DNA from: Betaproteobacteria bacterium
GTDB taxonomy: Bacteria > Bdellovibrionota_B > Oligoflexia > Silvanigrellales > Silvanigrellaceae
Assembly (NCBI GenBank): GCA_016868315.1
Contig: VGHE01000002.1
Coordinates: 1-64,000 of the forward strand
Length of the DNA: 64,000 nt
Direction of reading: 5' to 3'
The position numbers and the translations under genes are program-made. The notes beneath the pieces are model-generated. The model ran no database searches and was not told where the DNA came from. It saw nothing but the letters and a program-made list of their open reading frames with translations. Shown here one piece after another: positions 16,566 through 25,765 of this stretch; the first letter of the stretch is position 1; each line of letters opens with the position of its first letter.

Positions 16566-17159
16566 TTAGCTCTGGGGAAGAACGAGAAGATTGCCAGAGA
16601 GTGTGCAGCGGTTGCTGTTTTCTCGCTGCAGACTCACACCATGGCGCAAGTGACTCGGAAACACGATGAGGTCGCCCTCGGCGACCTGCAAAAAAGTGGA
16701 TTCGGCAATTTCCATGTTCTCAACCAAATTGAAAACCTGGTGCAAACCTGCGGCCGAATAATTCACAGATCGGTCGTTCTGAAAGAAGAAATGCGCATCA
16801 GTTTGTGGTTTCAGGTTTACAAAATAACAAAAAGAAAGGTTGTTGTTTGGGCTGGCATGGTGATGTAGCTCCTGCCAATGACCTTTATTGTAGACGTTCA
16901 TCCAAAGCGACTCGATACGGAATTCGAGTGGACCACGCGTTCCCAGAGCGTCGCACATGGAGCTGACCACGTTTTTGAGTTCGGTGAGAAAATCAGAGTA
17001 GTCAATCTCGTTGCTCTCTCGCGTGGTTTGTACCTCACAGTTCCACTCTTTGGTGGGCTTGGAATTGCTGAGAGCCTGAGGGAAAAGCTTGCCTTTGAGT
17101 TCAGAGTGCGCAGCCATGCGTGCGTGAAAATAGAAGTCCGGCATAATCTTCTTTAGCAT
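16566..17159 (-). CDS. 2OG-Fe(II) oxygenase-like protein
   Basis: 197 residues, no signal peptide. The pattern fits small 2-oxoglutarate/Fe(II) oxygenases of the putative phage-related type (TIGR02466-like): WMNVYNKGHWQELHHHASPN with the first metal histidine, SFCYFVNL strand, then GDLIVFPSHLRHGV carrying the distal histidine and NRCTLSGN with the Arg that would bind 2-oxoglutarate. The start has AAGGAA upstream. It lies 24 bases after the barrel-like protein gene and could be the last gene of that cassette. A hydroxylase acting on a protein or small molecule is possible; the substrate is unknown. Confidence 0.6.
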   Translation of the reverse strand: MLKKIMPDFYFHARMAAHSELKGKLFPQALSNSKPTKEWNCEVQTTRESNEIDYSDFLTELKNVVSSMCDALGTRGPLEFRIESLWMNVYNKGHWQELHHHASPNNNLSFCYFVNLKPQTDAHFFFQNDRSVNYSAAGLHQVFNLVENMEIAESTFLQVAEGDLIVFPSHLRHGVSLQRENSNRCTLSGNLLVLPQS

Positions 17160-17183
17160 CGAGCCATTCCTTCAACTGCAGAA

Positions 17184-18662
17184 TTACTTTGTAAAATACC
17201 CAACGCCTACAAGAAAAACAGGTGTGGTAAAGTTTTCTTTTTTTGCAGAAGCACTCGAGCTTGTCTGAACTTGGTCGATGCTCAAACCACCTTTAACCTG
17301 CAAGGTGAACAGGTCTTTCTTAGCCGCCCCCATGGGATAGCGGAGCTCTGTGTAGGCCGATGGCAAATACATGCTCCAGGAGCCTTCGCGCCCGACGCTG
17401 TTGCCTGAATCCTTTGAAGTCCACTTCTGTGGGATGCCGGCGACAAAGTCTGCGCCGAGATAAAGAAACGGTAGAGGTGAAAAATCTCCACCCAATCCAA
17501 ATTCCAGACCCTGCAACGACAGGCTGAGCTCAGTGTTACCGCTACCCACATTGGTTTCCCAGGCTGCGTTGGTATTGCTCATTGTGTAGCCGAGTGTGCC
17601 CCACCACTGCGATAGCGATCCGCTCTTTGCGCGTGACTTGTAAATCAGCGCGGCTTTGATTTCGTTTGTGGTCAATTTGAAGGTTTGGGTTTCGTCGGTC
17701 GATGCAACGCGACCAACGACAGTTGAGGGAAGACTTTGTGCGTATGAGAGCCTCACGCCCAGCTTATTGTCGAGAAACTTCGGCATATCCTCGGGGAGAA
17801 AACCCTCCAGTCCCACTGCGAAGGATTGAGTCTCCTGATTGAGGTCGAGCCCGGTCATGACGTTTGCAGCACTTGACGTTGCTGCCACGAAATTCAAGTG
17901 CATCGCAATAAGATGATTCCGCCCAAGAATGGGCTTGGGGGCAATGACCGCTGCGATATCGCTTTGTGCATATTTCGTATTGAAGTCGGACTCTCGCCAA
18001 AGGGTTAGGCCAACCAGATCCGAGGCCTCTTTGACAGCCTCAGGTTTAACAACCTTCGCAGCAGCACTTGTTCTGCCGTTGTTGATGGCTGTGACCTCAA
18101 CGCGTGCGGCGACTTCGCCAGCATTCTTGCTTTCAACAAGTAAGACCTGGCCTTTTTTGAGATCGCTGAATTCTTTCGGATTGAAGCGAAGTTTGCCATC
18201 AATAATTCCACGGATAACGGTTTTGGGGATTTTGTTTTCTGTGGGAGCGTTCTTTGTGGAGTCTTTGCTCACGTTAATTTCAGTGGGCTCTTGACGGTCT
18301 TTTGTGTCTTTTGATTCGCTTTTACTCTTCGGCTTCAAGCGGCGCGGATCCTTTGGATTCCGCACAGGCTCTTTCCCTGAAGGCTTGTCATCACCTTGTA
18401 GTGCCGGCTGAGCAGGCGACTGGGTGTTCGGCTGAGGAGCTGCTTGTTGAGGTGGCTGTTGAACAGGTGCTGGGGTCGGTGTGGGTGCTGGGGTCGGAGC
18501 CTCTGTGTCTGCAAAAGTCCCGGGGTTGCCCACGGGCGCCGAACCACCGAGCGGCGAAGGAAGAGAAAAATCCTGTGCACGAGCATGCAGCAGAAATGAA
18601 ACTGCCGCAGCCCAGGTCATCGCTCTTCTTTTGCGCGCGTTGAGCCGCACATGCTCCCCCAA
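17184..18662 (-). CDS. Proline-rich secreted protein with outer-membrane-barrel-like C-terminus
   Basis: Up to 492 residues. The start is uncertain: TTG 18662, GTG 18650 and ATG 18620 are in frame. A signal segment (TWAAAVSFLLHARAQ) is followed by a long Pro/Gln/Thr-rich and then Lys/Ser-rich disordered region (about 35-145), a small domain (about 145-230), and from about 245 a run of alternating beta strands with aromatic girdles ending VFLVGVGYFTK. The layout suggests an outer-membrane barrel with a periplasmic or surface linker. It lies 64 bases after the 701-residue lipoprotein gene. No family is recognised by name. Confidence 0.65.
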   Translation of the reverse strand: MGEHVRLNARKRRAMTWAAAVSFLLHARAQDFSLPSPLGGSAPVGNPGTFADTEAPTPAPTPTPAPVQQPPQQAAPQPNTQSPAQPALQGDDKPSGKEPVRNPKDPRRLKPKSKSESKDTKDRQEPTEINVSKDSTKNAPTENKIPKTVIRGIIDGKLRFNPKEFSDLKKGQVLLVESKNAGEVAARVEVTAINNGRTSAAAKVVKPEAVKEASDLVGLTLWRESDFNTKYAQSDIAAVIAPKPILGRNHLIAMHLNFVAATSSAANVMTGLDLNQETQSFAVGLEGFLPEDMPKFLDNKLGVRLSYAQSLPSTVVGRVASTDETQTFKLTTNEIKAALIYKSRAKSGSLSQWWGTLGYTMSNTNAAWETNVGSGNTELSLSLQGLEFGLGGDFSPLPFLYLGADFVAGIPQKWTSKDSGNSVGREGSWSMYLPSAYTELRYPMGAAKKDLFTLQVKGGLSIDQVQTSSSASAKKENFTTPVFLVGVGYFTK

Positions 18663-18726
18663 TACGGACTAAATCTAATTTTAGGGTAAACGCACACGCT
18701 GTCCAGACAGTTGAGTCAATCGGGAG

Positions 18727-20832
18727 TCAGTTGGGGCGCCAGCAGACCAGTGATGGTGTGTTTGTTGAATCGGGGGTGCCAGCAACGCAGGGTGGAATGG
18801 TCAGTGTTCCCGTGCCTGCGTTTCCTGCATCATCGAAGAAAGTTGCAGTCAGAGATGCGTTCGCCGCTGTGTTAGCCGGAAAACTAATCGAATCTGAGGA
18901 GAGAGCCATTTTGTCGGTAGCGCAGGAAACTGCGCGCGAGACCATGTTGCTGTAGTTGGTGCTCGCTCCCACGTAAAATTTGGAGATTTGAGTTCCGGTT
19001 GTTCCCGAGCCATCGGGGTTGGCAATGTCGGGGTCACCGGAAGAATTTACGTTCTGACATTGATTGTTTCTGAAAGCGAAAAAATGTGAGCTGACGTTTG
19101 CGGGGGTCAATTGAACGACCGTTGCGGCGTCGATGACCGGAACGGTTGTTGTGCCTGAGATGATCGCCGTAATGCTACCAAGTGGCGCGGAGGAAACCAA
19201 AGGTCGACCAAAGTCTAAGTGCAGATTGGTAATCCTGTTCTTGTAGCTTGTTGCATCGGTGTCGTCTTTGCTCTCGTTCGAGTAGCGATCGGTGTGGAAA
19301 AGTTGCATCACTTTGTTCCCACCAATGTCATTGAATGCATAGCTGACGTCTTTGAAGTAGAAGGTGTTGCCGCCGGTGTTGCAGTCCTGGAACTTTACTA
19401 TTTTTGCGTCGCCGTTGGGATTGTTAATTCCATTGTTGGTCACAAGCACGCCGATTTTCTTGCCCGGCGTACATGCATTAAAGCGCACTGTGAACGGAAC
19501 ATCATTGAATCCAGAAATCTTATTTGTTACCCCTGCCGGGCTTGTGACCGTAAACAGTGCTTTGTCGACCTCGGGCATTTCGCCTACGAGTTTGTCGCCC
19601 ACAAGTGTTTTGACAAACTCAGTGCGGCCAGCCGCACGATCGTCATCGTTCAAACGCGCTTTGAGGCTAATAAAGAACGAACCATTTTGGGTTCCACCAG
19701 CGTACACCTGAGGCAAGTTCACCAAAATTCTATTGGCAAAGGTGAGGAACTCCTGAGGTGTGAGAGCCTCTGCGTCCGCAGATGTTCCCTTGTAAACTGT
19801 CACAGTGACCCCACGCAGAAGGGAGCTTTTGTTTGTGAGTTGAAGTTCAATTTGGTTTTTGTTGGTAAATAGAGTGCCAGCCGGAAAGACCCCTTCGCCC
19901 GCTGTAGAAACAAAGACATCCTTGGGAGCATTCACCTCCCAATCGATCTGCGCATTACTGCGCTGTTCAGGGGTGCAGGGGGTCAGTGCAATTTCGAGTG
20001 TTGAGAGTGTGGTTGCGTGTGTTGCTGGTTGGCTGGCTTGGGTGCAGTAGTCGGGGTGATTGACGCTGACCTGGAACTTCGTGTCTTTGTTCGCAGTCGG
20101 AATAGGCCACACGGTTGCCAGGCCATCCGTCCCTGTTTGTGAACTGATTGGAATGTAGTTGGGCTGCTGTGAAAAATCGAAGGGGCGCACATCCTGTTCA
20201 TTCACGCCAAACACATTCAGTGGAACGACACTCACCGCTGCGTTTGGGATAACCGCACCCTGTGCATTGATCACCTTCACCTTAAGTGTACCAACCTTGC
20301 TGTTGGCAAGACTGCTGCTGCCGATATTCAAAGTTCTGTTCGTGCTGAAGCTTGCGGTCATGGGTAGACCAGCGACCCGCTGGTTGTAGAAACTGATTTC
20401 GCCTGAGCTGTTGTTGCTGACTTCTGAATGTGCCTCAAGTCGAATGTAGCCAGTTTCATTTTGTTCATAGCCAAGGGTTGAGAGTCGTTCGAGAGGTCGC
20501 ACTGTTCCCATCAGTGCATTGATTTCCGGGGTTGATGTTCCGAGCCTGCGGATAAGGTTTTCACGTCTGAATTCAAACGAAAACTTTCCTGTGGATTTGT
20601 CGAACTGAATCTCACTGAGGGGCTGGCGCTGACCGTTGCGGTCAATCCAGTTAAAAGTGAATTTGGACGTTGTGAAAAGCTGCGAATTGCTCTCTGGAGC
20701 GACGAGCAAGCCCTCCACGAGGAAGGTTCCTCGCAGAGGGATTTCACGCGTACGGCTGCCACAGGAGCACAGGAAGGCCAGAGTCAGAACTCCGATTGCG
20801 GACTTCCCTGTCCGAACCAGAAGTAATCTCAT
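18727..20832 (-). CDS. Large lipoprotein with carboxypeptidase-regulatory/Ig-like repeats
   Basis: 701 residues, lipoprotein signal ending FLCSC. The mature protein is beta-rich, Ser/Thr/Asn-rich and low in Lys. One segment (about 180-290) reads like a carboxypeptidase-regulatory or Big-1-like domain (LKVKVINAQGAVIPNAAVSV...TGTDGLATV). The C-terminal part (about 400-701) resembles Ig-type folds with paired cysteines. This is the composition of a surface or adhesin-type protein. Its start overlaps the stop of the giant coiled-coil lipoprotein by 4 bases, so the two are made together. The exact role is unknown. Confidence 0.65.
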   Translation of the reverse strand: MRLLLVRTGKSAIGVLTLAFLCSCGSRTREIPLRGTFLVEGLLVAPESNSQLFTTSKFTFNWIDRNGQRQPLSEIQFDKSTGKFSFEFRRENLIRRLGTSTPEINALMGTVRPLERLSTLGYEQNETGYIRLEAHSEVSNNSSGEISFYNQRVAGLPMTASFSTNRTLNIGSSSLANSKVGTLKVKVINAQGAVIPNAAVSVVPLNVFGVNEQDVRPFDFSQQPNYIPISSQTGTDGLATVWPIPTANKDTKFQVSVNHPDYCTQASQPATHATTLSTLEIALTPCTPEQRSNAQIDWEVNAPKDVFVSTAGEGVFPAGTLFTNKNQIELQLTNKSSLLRGVTVTVYKGTSADAEALTPQEFLTFANRILVNLPQVYAGGTQNGSFFISLKARLNDDDRAAGRTEFVKTLVGDKLVGEMPEVDKALFTVTSPAGVTNKISGFNDVPFTVRFNACTPGKKIGVLVTNNGINNPNGDAKIVKFQDCNTGGNTFYFKDVSYAFNDIGGNKVMQLFHTDRYSNESKDDTDATSYKNRITNLHLDFGRPLVSSAPLGSITAIISGTTTVPVIDAATVVQLTPANVSSHFFAFRNNQCQNVNSSGDPDIANPDGSGTTGTQISKFYVGASTNYSNMVSRAVSCATDKMALSSDSISFPANTAANASLTATFFDDAGNAGTGTLTIPPCVAGTPDSTNTPSLVCWRPN

Positions 20833-23800
20833 TTTGCTGCAACCGGTTTGGTGAGGGTGTCGTAGCCGAAGTACACGTCATAGCTGCGACATCCACCGCT
20901 TGGGCACATTGAACCAAAGAACTTACCTTTGTAGAGAACAAGGTTGCGGGCGATTTTGTTGTTGTGGTGAATACGCTCATCTGCGTGCGTGTCTTCGTAG
21001 CCCACACCGATTCCGGTGATGCCAAGTGCCTGGAGCGGCTTGAGCTCACCTTTCTGTGTTACGGCATCGCCGTTGGCGTCAACCCAAACAAGCAGTTTGC
21101 TGTAGATTTTATCCTTTTTGTCGATCACTCCGTCGTTGTTGTAATCGTGTTGAGCCAGTGCAAGATAACCGTTGCTGGCCTTTCCACCCGTCTTGAGCAG
21201 AGTTGCATCTCCGAACAGCTCACGACCTGAATCAATTTTGCCATTTCCGTTCAGGTCGAGTGCCAGCAAACCAGATCCATTTTCAATCCAACCCACTTTG
21301 CTCCTCTTGCCCGAACCTTCGAGGTCGAACATTGCTCTGCTCAACTGAGGCGCCACGGTTGAAATGTTGCCCTTACCGGTCAGGTCGAGAACAATTGGGC
21401 TCGTGTACCACTGCACACCTTGGTAGCCGTAGTTGTAGTACGTACCGCCCCAGTTTGTGGAGTACGAAACACCACTGCTGCTTGAGCTGCTCGAGGTGTA
21501 GCGGTTCACATTGTGAGTACCACCGTTCATGCTATGCAAGCATGTTGCTGCATTCTGGCCACCCTGCTTGTCAGGAGTGTTGTCATCAATCATCGCGGTG
21601 ATTTTGGCGGTCTCAGTGAAGCCTGCCTGACCGTTGGTTTTGGCCAGGAACATCGACGCTGGAATTTCATACACAAGTCCGTTGGCTGTGTCGGCCACGC
21701 GGAAGTCTTCAGCGTTCACAATGATATTTCGCCCTGACTCAATATCTTCGATCTTCCACTTCACAGCATTACCGAAGATGCGCAAACCAATCATTGTCTT
21801 GCGATCCGCAGGGAAAGGCGCACCTGCAGGGCGGCGCAAAATGGCCTGACCTGTCGCATCAAGTGGGCTTAACCAGGGCGAGCGCAGGACACCCACAAAA
21901 GCCTCTTGCATCGTGGTGTCAACGCTTGTTGAGGTCGAAGATGTTACAGTGCGCTGAACCTGTGTGCTCGTTGAACTCGTATAGCCCAGGAACTGCCAAC
22001 TGGTACCTCCGCGCCACCACGACCACCAACGGCGTCCATCCCAATAGCGACCACGTGTGTTCAGCCAGTGCACGGCGCCATAAGTGGCGAAGTTGGTGGT
22101 CTGGTTGATGGTCTGGGTGTGAACGTTAGTGTTGGTGTTGGTTGTGGTGGTGATGGTTCGTGTCGAACGGCATTGGCCGTTGTCGCCCATGTTGCCGTTG
22201 CCTGCACTCACACCGGAGTCGCAACGCTGCAGTGGCTGACCTTCATTGGCATAATTGAAGAAGTGCGAAGTTGCCTTGCAGCCCTTCGGCAGGAACAGTG
22301 CCGGATCGGCCTTAGTCAACTCAGCTGCTTCAAGCTTAGCGACTTCAGCCTTGGCTTTGTCAACGAGGTCGGTGTAACCCAGGCGCGCTGCCATTGCAGC
22401 AATCATACCGAAGTTCATACCTACGGCGTTTCCGATTTTACCAACCTTGCCTTCGAGATCTTTCACTTTGTTTTGAACGGTTTCAAATTGGTTGATTTTC
22501 TCGCGCAGGCTGCTGAGCTGGGCGGTGATGGTTGCGCCTTCCTTGTTCGCAGTTTCTGCGACGCCAGACAGGTGGCGGTAGTTGCTTTCCACCGATTGAA
22601 TCTGCCCGTTCACTTGGATGAGCTCACGAATAACCTGAGCTGCCCCTACAGTGAAAGCGGGTTGCGCGGAATCTCCGGCTCGAACGAAGTTCATCGCCTT
22701 TTGGGTGTCGTTGTTGAACGCAGGCTTTAGGTATTCTGCAGCTCTATTTTCAATGGCCTCTGCGGGCTCTTTCAGAGCGGCATAAGCAACATCAAGTCGT
22801 CTTTCGTCAATCACTTTCTTCAGAGTCAAACGTTCAGCAAGATTTTTCCGCAAGCGCACACTCATGTCGCTGCTGCCAAACAACACCTCTTTCGACCAAT
22901 CGTTGATAGCATTGCGGCACTTGAGTTCCGGGCGGGTCGCTTCATCGTAAGAGCTTCCCACGCTCAGGTTTGGCGCTGCCGACACTGCCAGCGCAGACTG
23001 GAAGCTTTGCCCGTCAGTCAGAGGTTTCTGACCTGCGAAGACTTTATCGAACTCCAAGTCGCCCGAACGGGGGGCAGAGAGCATCATCTGAACATAAGTT
23101 CTCGACAAATGCGCCCAGAATTCCTTACCGCCAACACTTGAGAAAAGGTGGCCGACCATGCCTTGGTAGGAGCTGTCTGTGATTTTGGCTTCGTAGCCCA
23201 TAACAACGTCAGCACAGACATTGGGCTTGAGAACCTTCTCAATGAAGCTCTTGTTCATTGCATGCAGATCGGCCACTTTCTGTTCATCGCCAGAAACTTC
23301 GGCGTAGTCGATGGCGAGCAGGAACTCGCTCTCAATAACTCCAAAGATTTTCTGCAGGTCGTTGACCTTGTTCGAAAGAATTTCGTGCCAAGGTGCACCC
23401 AAGCTGACACTGCCGCTCTGTGCATTCGTTCTGGCCACAGCTTGCACAAATTCTTCCGATTTCTTAGCAGCCGAATCACGGACAATTGCATTCGAAGAAC
23501 TTGAGAGGCCTTTATGAATGAGGCGGCCGAGTTCCATCAACAGACCGTCGCGCTTTTGTTTTGATTCAGCGAGCTGCGATGCGGTTGCGGTGAACTGCTT
23601 TTGAGTGTCGATACCCAGACCCTGCATGATTGCAGTGGCGTCAGCGCGCACTTTGGCAAGGTCTTCTTCCATCTGGTTTTTGAGATTGGAGAGCATGCTC
23701 TGGGTTTTCTCATCCAATTTTTTCAGATCTGCGCTCACACCCGCAATGGCTTGCTCGTTTGCCAAGGACATGTTCAATGCCTGCGAAGCAACAGCGCTTA

Positions 23801-25511
23801 CGCGTTCGACCTCCTGTTGGAGGCTCTTGAGGTCATTCGCAATCAGCATGCGTTCTTTCTGTTCAGCTGCAATAGCTTTATTGAGCTCTGCGGTTGCATC
23901 TTTACGTGCAGAGCGAATGTCATCGTTGAGCTCGCTGTCGCGGCGTTCGAGCTCAACAATTTTCACTGCAAGCGAATCGCGAGTCTCGCGCGCAAAAAAT
24001 TCTGCGTTGGTGAGCTTGGAGTTCAGGCGGCCAATGCTCTCTTCGAGCTTGCCCTGGTTGAATGCCTGGCTGACCAGCAGTTCGCGGCGCACATCGCTTG
24101 CAGCCTTTTTTGTTTCCGCAGATAGCTCTTTCACTTTTTCTTTGTATTCAGTGACGTGTGAAACAAATTCTCCGCGCAGAGAAGAAACATCGGCTTTCAC
24201 CGATTCAATCTTTGCGTTAAGTGTTGTGCGCGTTTGGCGAATTTTTTGGTCGAGCCGCTCATCATTCTCGTCGACTTTTTTATCGAGGATGTTGAGCGAG
24301 TTGGAAAGACCATTCACGACGTTGGTGAGCATCACCAGGTCGACCGATTTAGCATAGGTCGATTCAATGTGCTCGCGCAGTGATTGCATTTCTTCCGAGC
24401 GGCGGCGTGCTTCGGCATTGATCTTCGCATTGACCTGTTCACGCAAAGCGTTATCACCGGCGACCATGGCCTCAACGAGTTTGAGGTTGCTCGAGACCAA
24501 TTGTTTGCGCAATGCTTCATCGTTTGCGTGTGCCTCGGCAGCTTTAGCTTCAATCGTCTTGCGGAGCTTAGTTTCAGTATGCTTGCGCGCAATTGCGATA
24601 AGTGCCGAACGCTCGCCCGCATTGTTGTTCAAATGGTTTTCAAGTGCTTGCCGTTCAGCTTCGGGGAGCGCACCGTCTGCTGATTTCAGGAAGCTGATGC
24701 GATCAATACGTTCCTGTAGTTTCGGATTGCTGTAGGCGCCCATACTGGCGTCGTGAGCTGCCACTTCCATTGTTTTCTGAGCTTCAAGTGCCTCAAGTGC
24801 AGTGAGCAGGTCTGGTTTGATGGAATCAATGCTCTCCGCACGCAACTGCTCTTCAGTTTTGTTCATGCGGTCATCCAAAGCCTTCAGCGATTTGGCCTGG
24901 TCAACAATCTGCTGCCCTTGCTTGGCCAACTCGGCCTCTGCGGTTGAGATCCGGCTGCGCAAGCTCGTTATTTCAGATTGGAAGTTCTTGATGATTGCAA
25001 ACTTGCTCGCTGCAGGGTTCTCCGCATTCAGGTTATCCTCGATTTCCTTGATGGCATCCCGACGCTCTTGGGTTTCTTTGTTGATTTGGTCTGTCAGCTC
25101 TTTCTTTTGGTCAGCAAGTTTTTTGTTGAACTCATTGGTCAGTTTTTCGTCCAGTGCTTTGATTTCTGCAGCAAGCTGGGTTTGCAAAGCTGCAAGCTTT
25201 TTTTCGAGTTCGAGAACGTTTGAGCGGATGTCCGCGTCGGCCGCCTTTCGCTCTTTCGATTCTTCGGCGAGGCTTAGTTTCCAGAACTCGGTGGCCTCGC
25301 GCAGCTCTCTTTTCAATTTGTCGAGTTCAACGGTGACCTTGGTATTTTGGGCTGTGGTACCGGCTGCGTTACTGGCTTTCTGTAGCTTGGCCGCTAATGA
25401 GGTCGCCGAGTTAACTTGCGTCTGCCGATTTCCGCAACTTGCACCAATCACACCCAGCGCAGATAAAACCACCGGCAGCGACGCATAGCGAATCATTTTA
25501 GTGTGTTTCAT
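20829..25511 (-). CDS. Giant coiled-coil lipoprotein with RTX-adhesin-like calcium-binding C-terminus
   Basis: 1560 residues from ATG 25511, which has GAGGAG 7 bases upstream; a start 12 codons earlier is unlikely. The signal ends GASC. Residues about 50-680 are almost continuous coiled coil (Lys/Glu/Ala-rich heptads). A helical middle follows, then a Thr/Asn/Ser-rich region with a tryptophan cluster (DGRRWWSWWRGG). The last 195 residues resemble the EF-hand-like end of type I secreted hemolysin or adhesin proteins: SPIVLDLTGKGN, LDLNGNGKIDSGRELFGD, YNNDGVIDKKD and VWVDANGDAVTQKGEL. It is an unusual fusion of a lipid anchor with such a domain. It is first in the cassette that continues to 16566. 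Confidence 0.75.
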   Translation of the reverse strand: MKHTKMIRYASLPVVLSALGVIGASCGNRQTQVNSATSLAAKLQKASNAAGTTAQNTKVTVELDKLKRELREATEFWKLSLAEESKERKAADADIRSNVLELEKKLAALQTQLAAEIKALDEKLTNEFNKKLADQKKELTDQINKETQERRDAIKEIEDNLNAENPAASKFAIIKNFQSEITSLRSRISTAEAELAKQGQQIVDQAKSLKALDDRMNKTEEQLRAESIDSIKPDLLTALEALEAQKTMEVAAHDASMGAYSNPKLQERIDRISFLKSADGALPEAERQALENHLNNNAGERSALIAIARKHTETKLRKTIEAKAAEAHANDEALRKQLVSSNLKLVEAMVAGDNALREQVNAKINAEARRRSEEMQSLREHIESTYAKSVDLVMLTNVVNGLSNSLNILDKKVDENDERLDQKIRQTRTTLNAKIESVKADVSSLRGEFVSHVTEYKEKVKELSAETKKAASDVRRELLVSQAFNQGKLEESIGRLNSKLTNAEFFARETRDSLAVKIVELERRDSELNDDIRSARKDATAELNKAIAAEQKERMLIANDLKSLQQEVERVSAVASQALNMSLANEQAIAGVSADLKKLDEKTQSMLSNLKNQMEEDLAKVRADATAIMQGLGIDTQKQFTATASQLAESKQKRDGLLMELGRLIHKGLSSSSNAIVRDSAAKKSEEFVQAVARTNAQSGSVSLGAPWHEILSNKVNDLQKIFGVIESEFLLAIDYAEVSGDEQKVADLHAMNKSFIEKVLKPNVCADVVMGYEAKITDSSYQGMVGHLFSSVGGKEFWAHLSRTYVQMMLSAPRSGDLEFDKVFAGQKPLTDGQSFQSALAVSAAPNLSVGSSYDEATRPELKCRNAINDWSKEVLFGSSDMSVRLRKNLAERLTLKKVIDERRLDVAYAALKEPAEAIENRAAEYLKPAFNNDTQKAMNFVRAGDSAQPAFTVGAAQVIRELIQVNGQIQSVESNYRHLSGVAETANKEGATITAQLSSLREKINQFETVQNKVKDLEGKVGKIGNAVGMNFGMIAAMAARLGYTDLVDKAKAEVAKLEAAELTKADPALFLPKGCKATSHFFNYANEGQPLQRCDSGVSAGNGNMGDNGQCRSTRTITTTTNTNTNVHTQTINQTTNFATYGAVHWLNTRGRYWDGRRWWSWWRGGTSWQFLGYTSSTSTQVQRTVTSSTSTSVDTTMQEAFVGVLRSPWLSPLDATGQAILRRPAGAPFPADRKTMIGLRIFGNAVKWKIEDIESGRNIIVNAEDFRVADTANGLVYEIPASMFLAKTNGQAGFTETAKITAMIDDNTPDKQGGQNAATCLHSMNGGTHNVNRYTSSSSSSSGVSYSTNWGGTYYNYGYQGVQWYTSPIVLDLTGKGNISTVAPQLSRAMFDLEGSGKRSKVGWIENGSGLLALDLNGNGKIDSGRELFGDATLLKTGGKASNGYLALAQHDYNNDGVIDKKDKIYSKLLVWVDANGDAVTQKGELKPLQALGITGIGVGYEDTHADERIHHNNKIARNLVLYKGKFFGSMCPSGGCRSYDVYFGYDTLTKPVAAK

Positions 25512-25765
25512 CCTCGGACTCCTCTTCCGCTGACTATGGATAGACATACCGGTTGGGTCGGCTCGATTGATGCAACTCTTGAGGGCGCACGAAGGAATGG
25601 CTAGCGATTGTTTTTAAAAGACTGTAATTATTTGTTTTTATTGTTGACAAACTGGACTAAGTTCTATCGGGGGCTTACTGCCCCCGATAGAACTACGGTT
25701 CTTTTTTTTTTTAACTCACTTTAATTGCGAGGTTTTTCCTGAGGGAGAGCCGCTTTGAATGCAGC
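25512..25765. other. AT-rich gap upstream of the giant lipoprotein gene
   Basis: About 250 bases between two minus-strand genes. It must contain the promoter of the giant lipoprotein gene; TTGTCA followed by an A-rich stretch on the minus strand near 25630-25650 is a candidate, but no convincing -10 at 17 bases was found. The gap also holds the plus-oriented hairpin at 25660. Confidence 0.6.
25660..25712 (+). terminator. Orphan plus-strand intrinsic terminator
   Basis: A perfect 15-bp stem (AGTTCTATCGGGGGC, loop TTACT, GCCCCCGATAGAACT at 25660-25694), then ACGGTTC and eleven T on the plus strand. The genes on both sides are on the minus strand, so no annotated transcript enters it in the direction of the T-run. 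It may end an antisense RNA or sRNA, or work weakly for the minus-strand gene that ends at 25766. Confidence 0.75.

Noticed and set aside
23601-24357. Two long plus-strand frames (174 and 250 codons) opposite the giant lipoprotein.
   Set aside because: They mirror the low-complexity Lys/Glu/Ala codons of the coiled coil, giving Ser/Phe/Leu-rich products, and lack ribosome sites.
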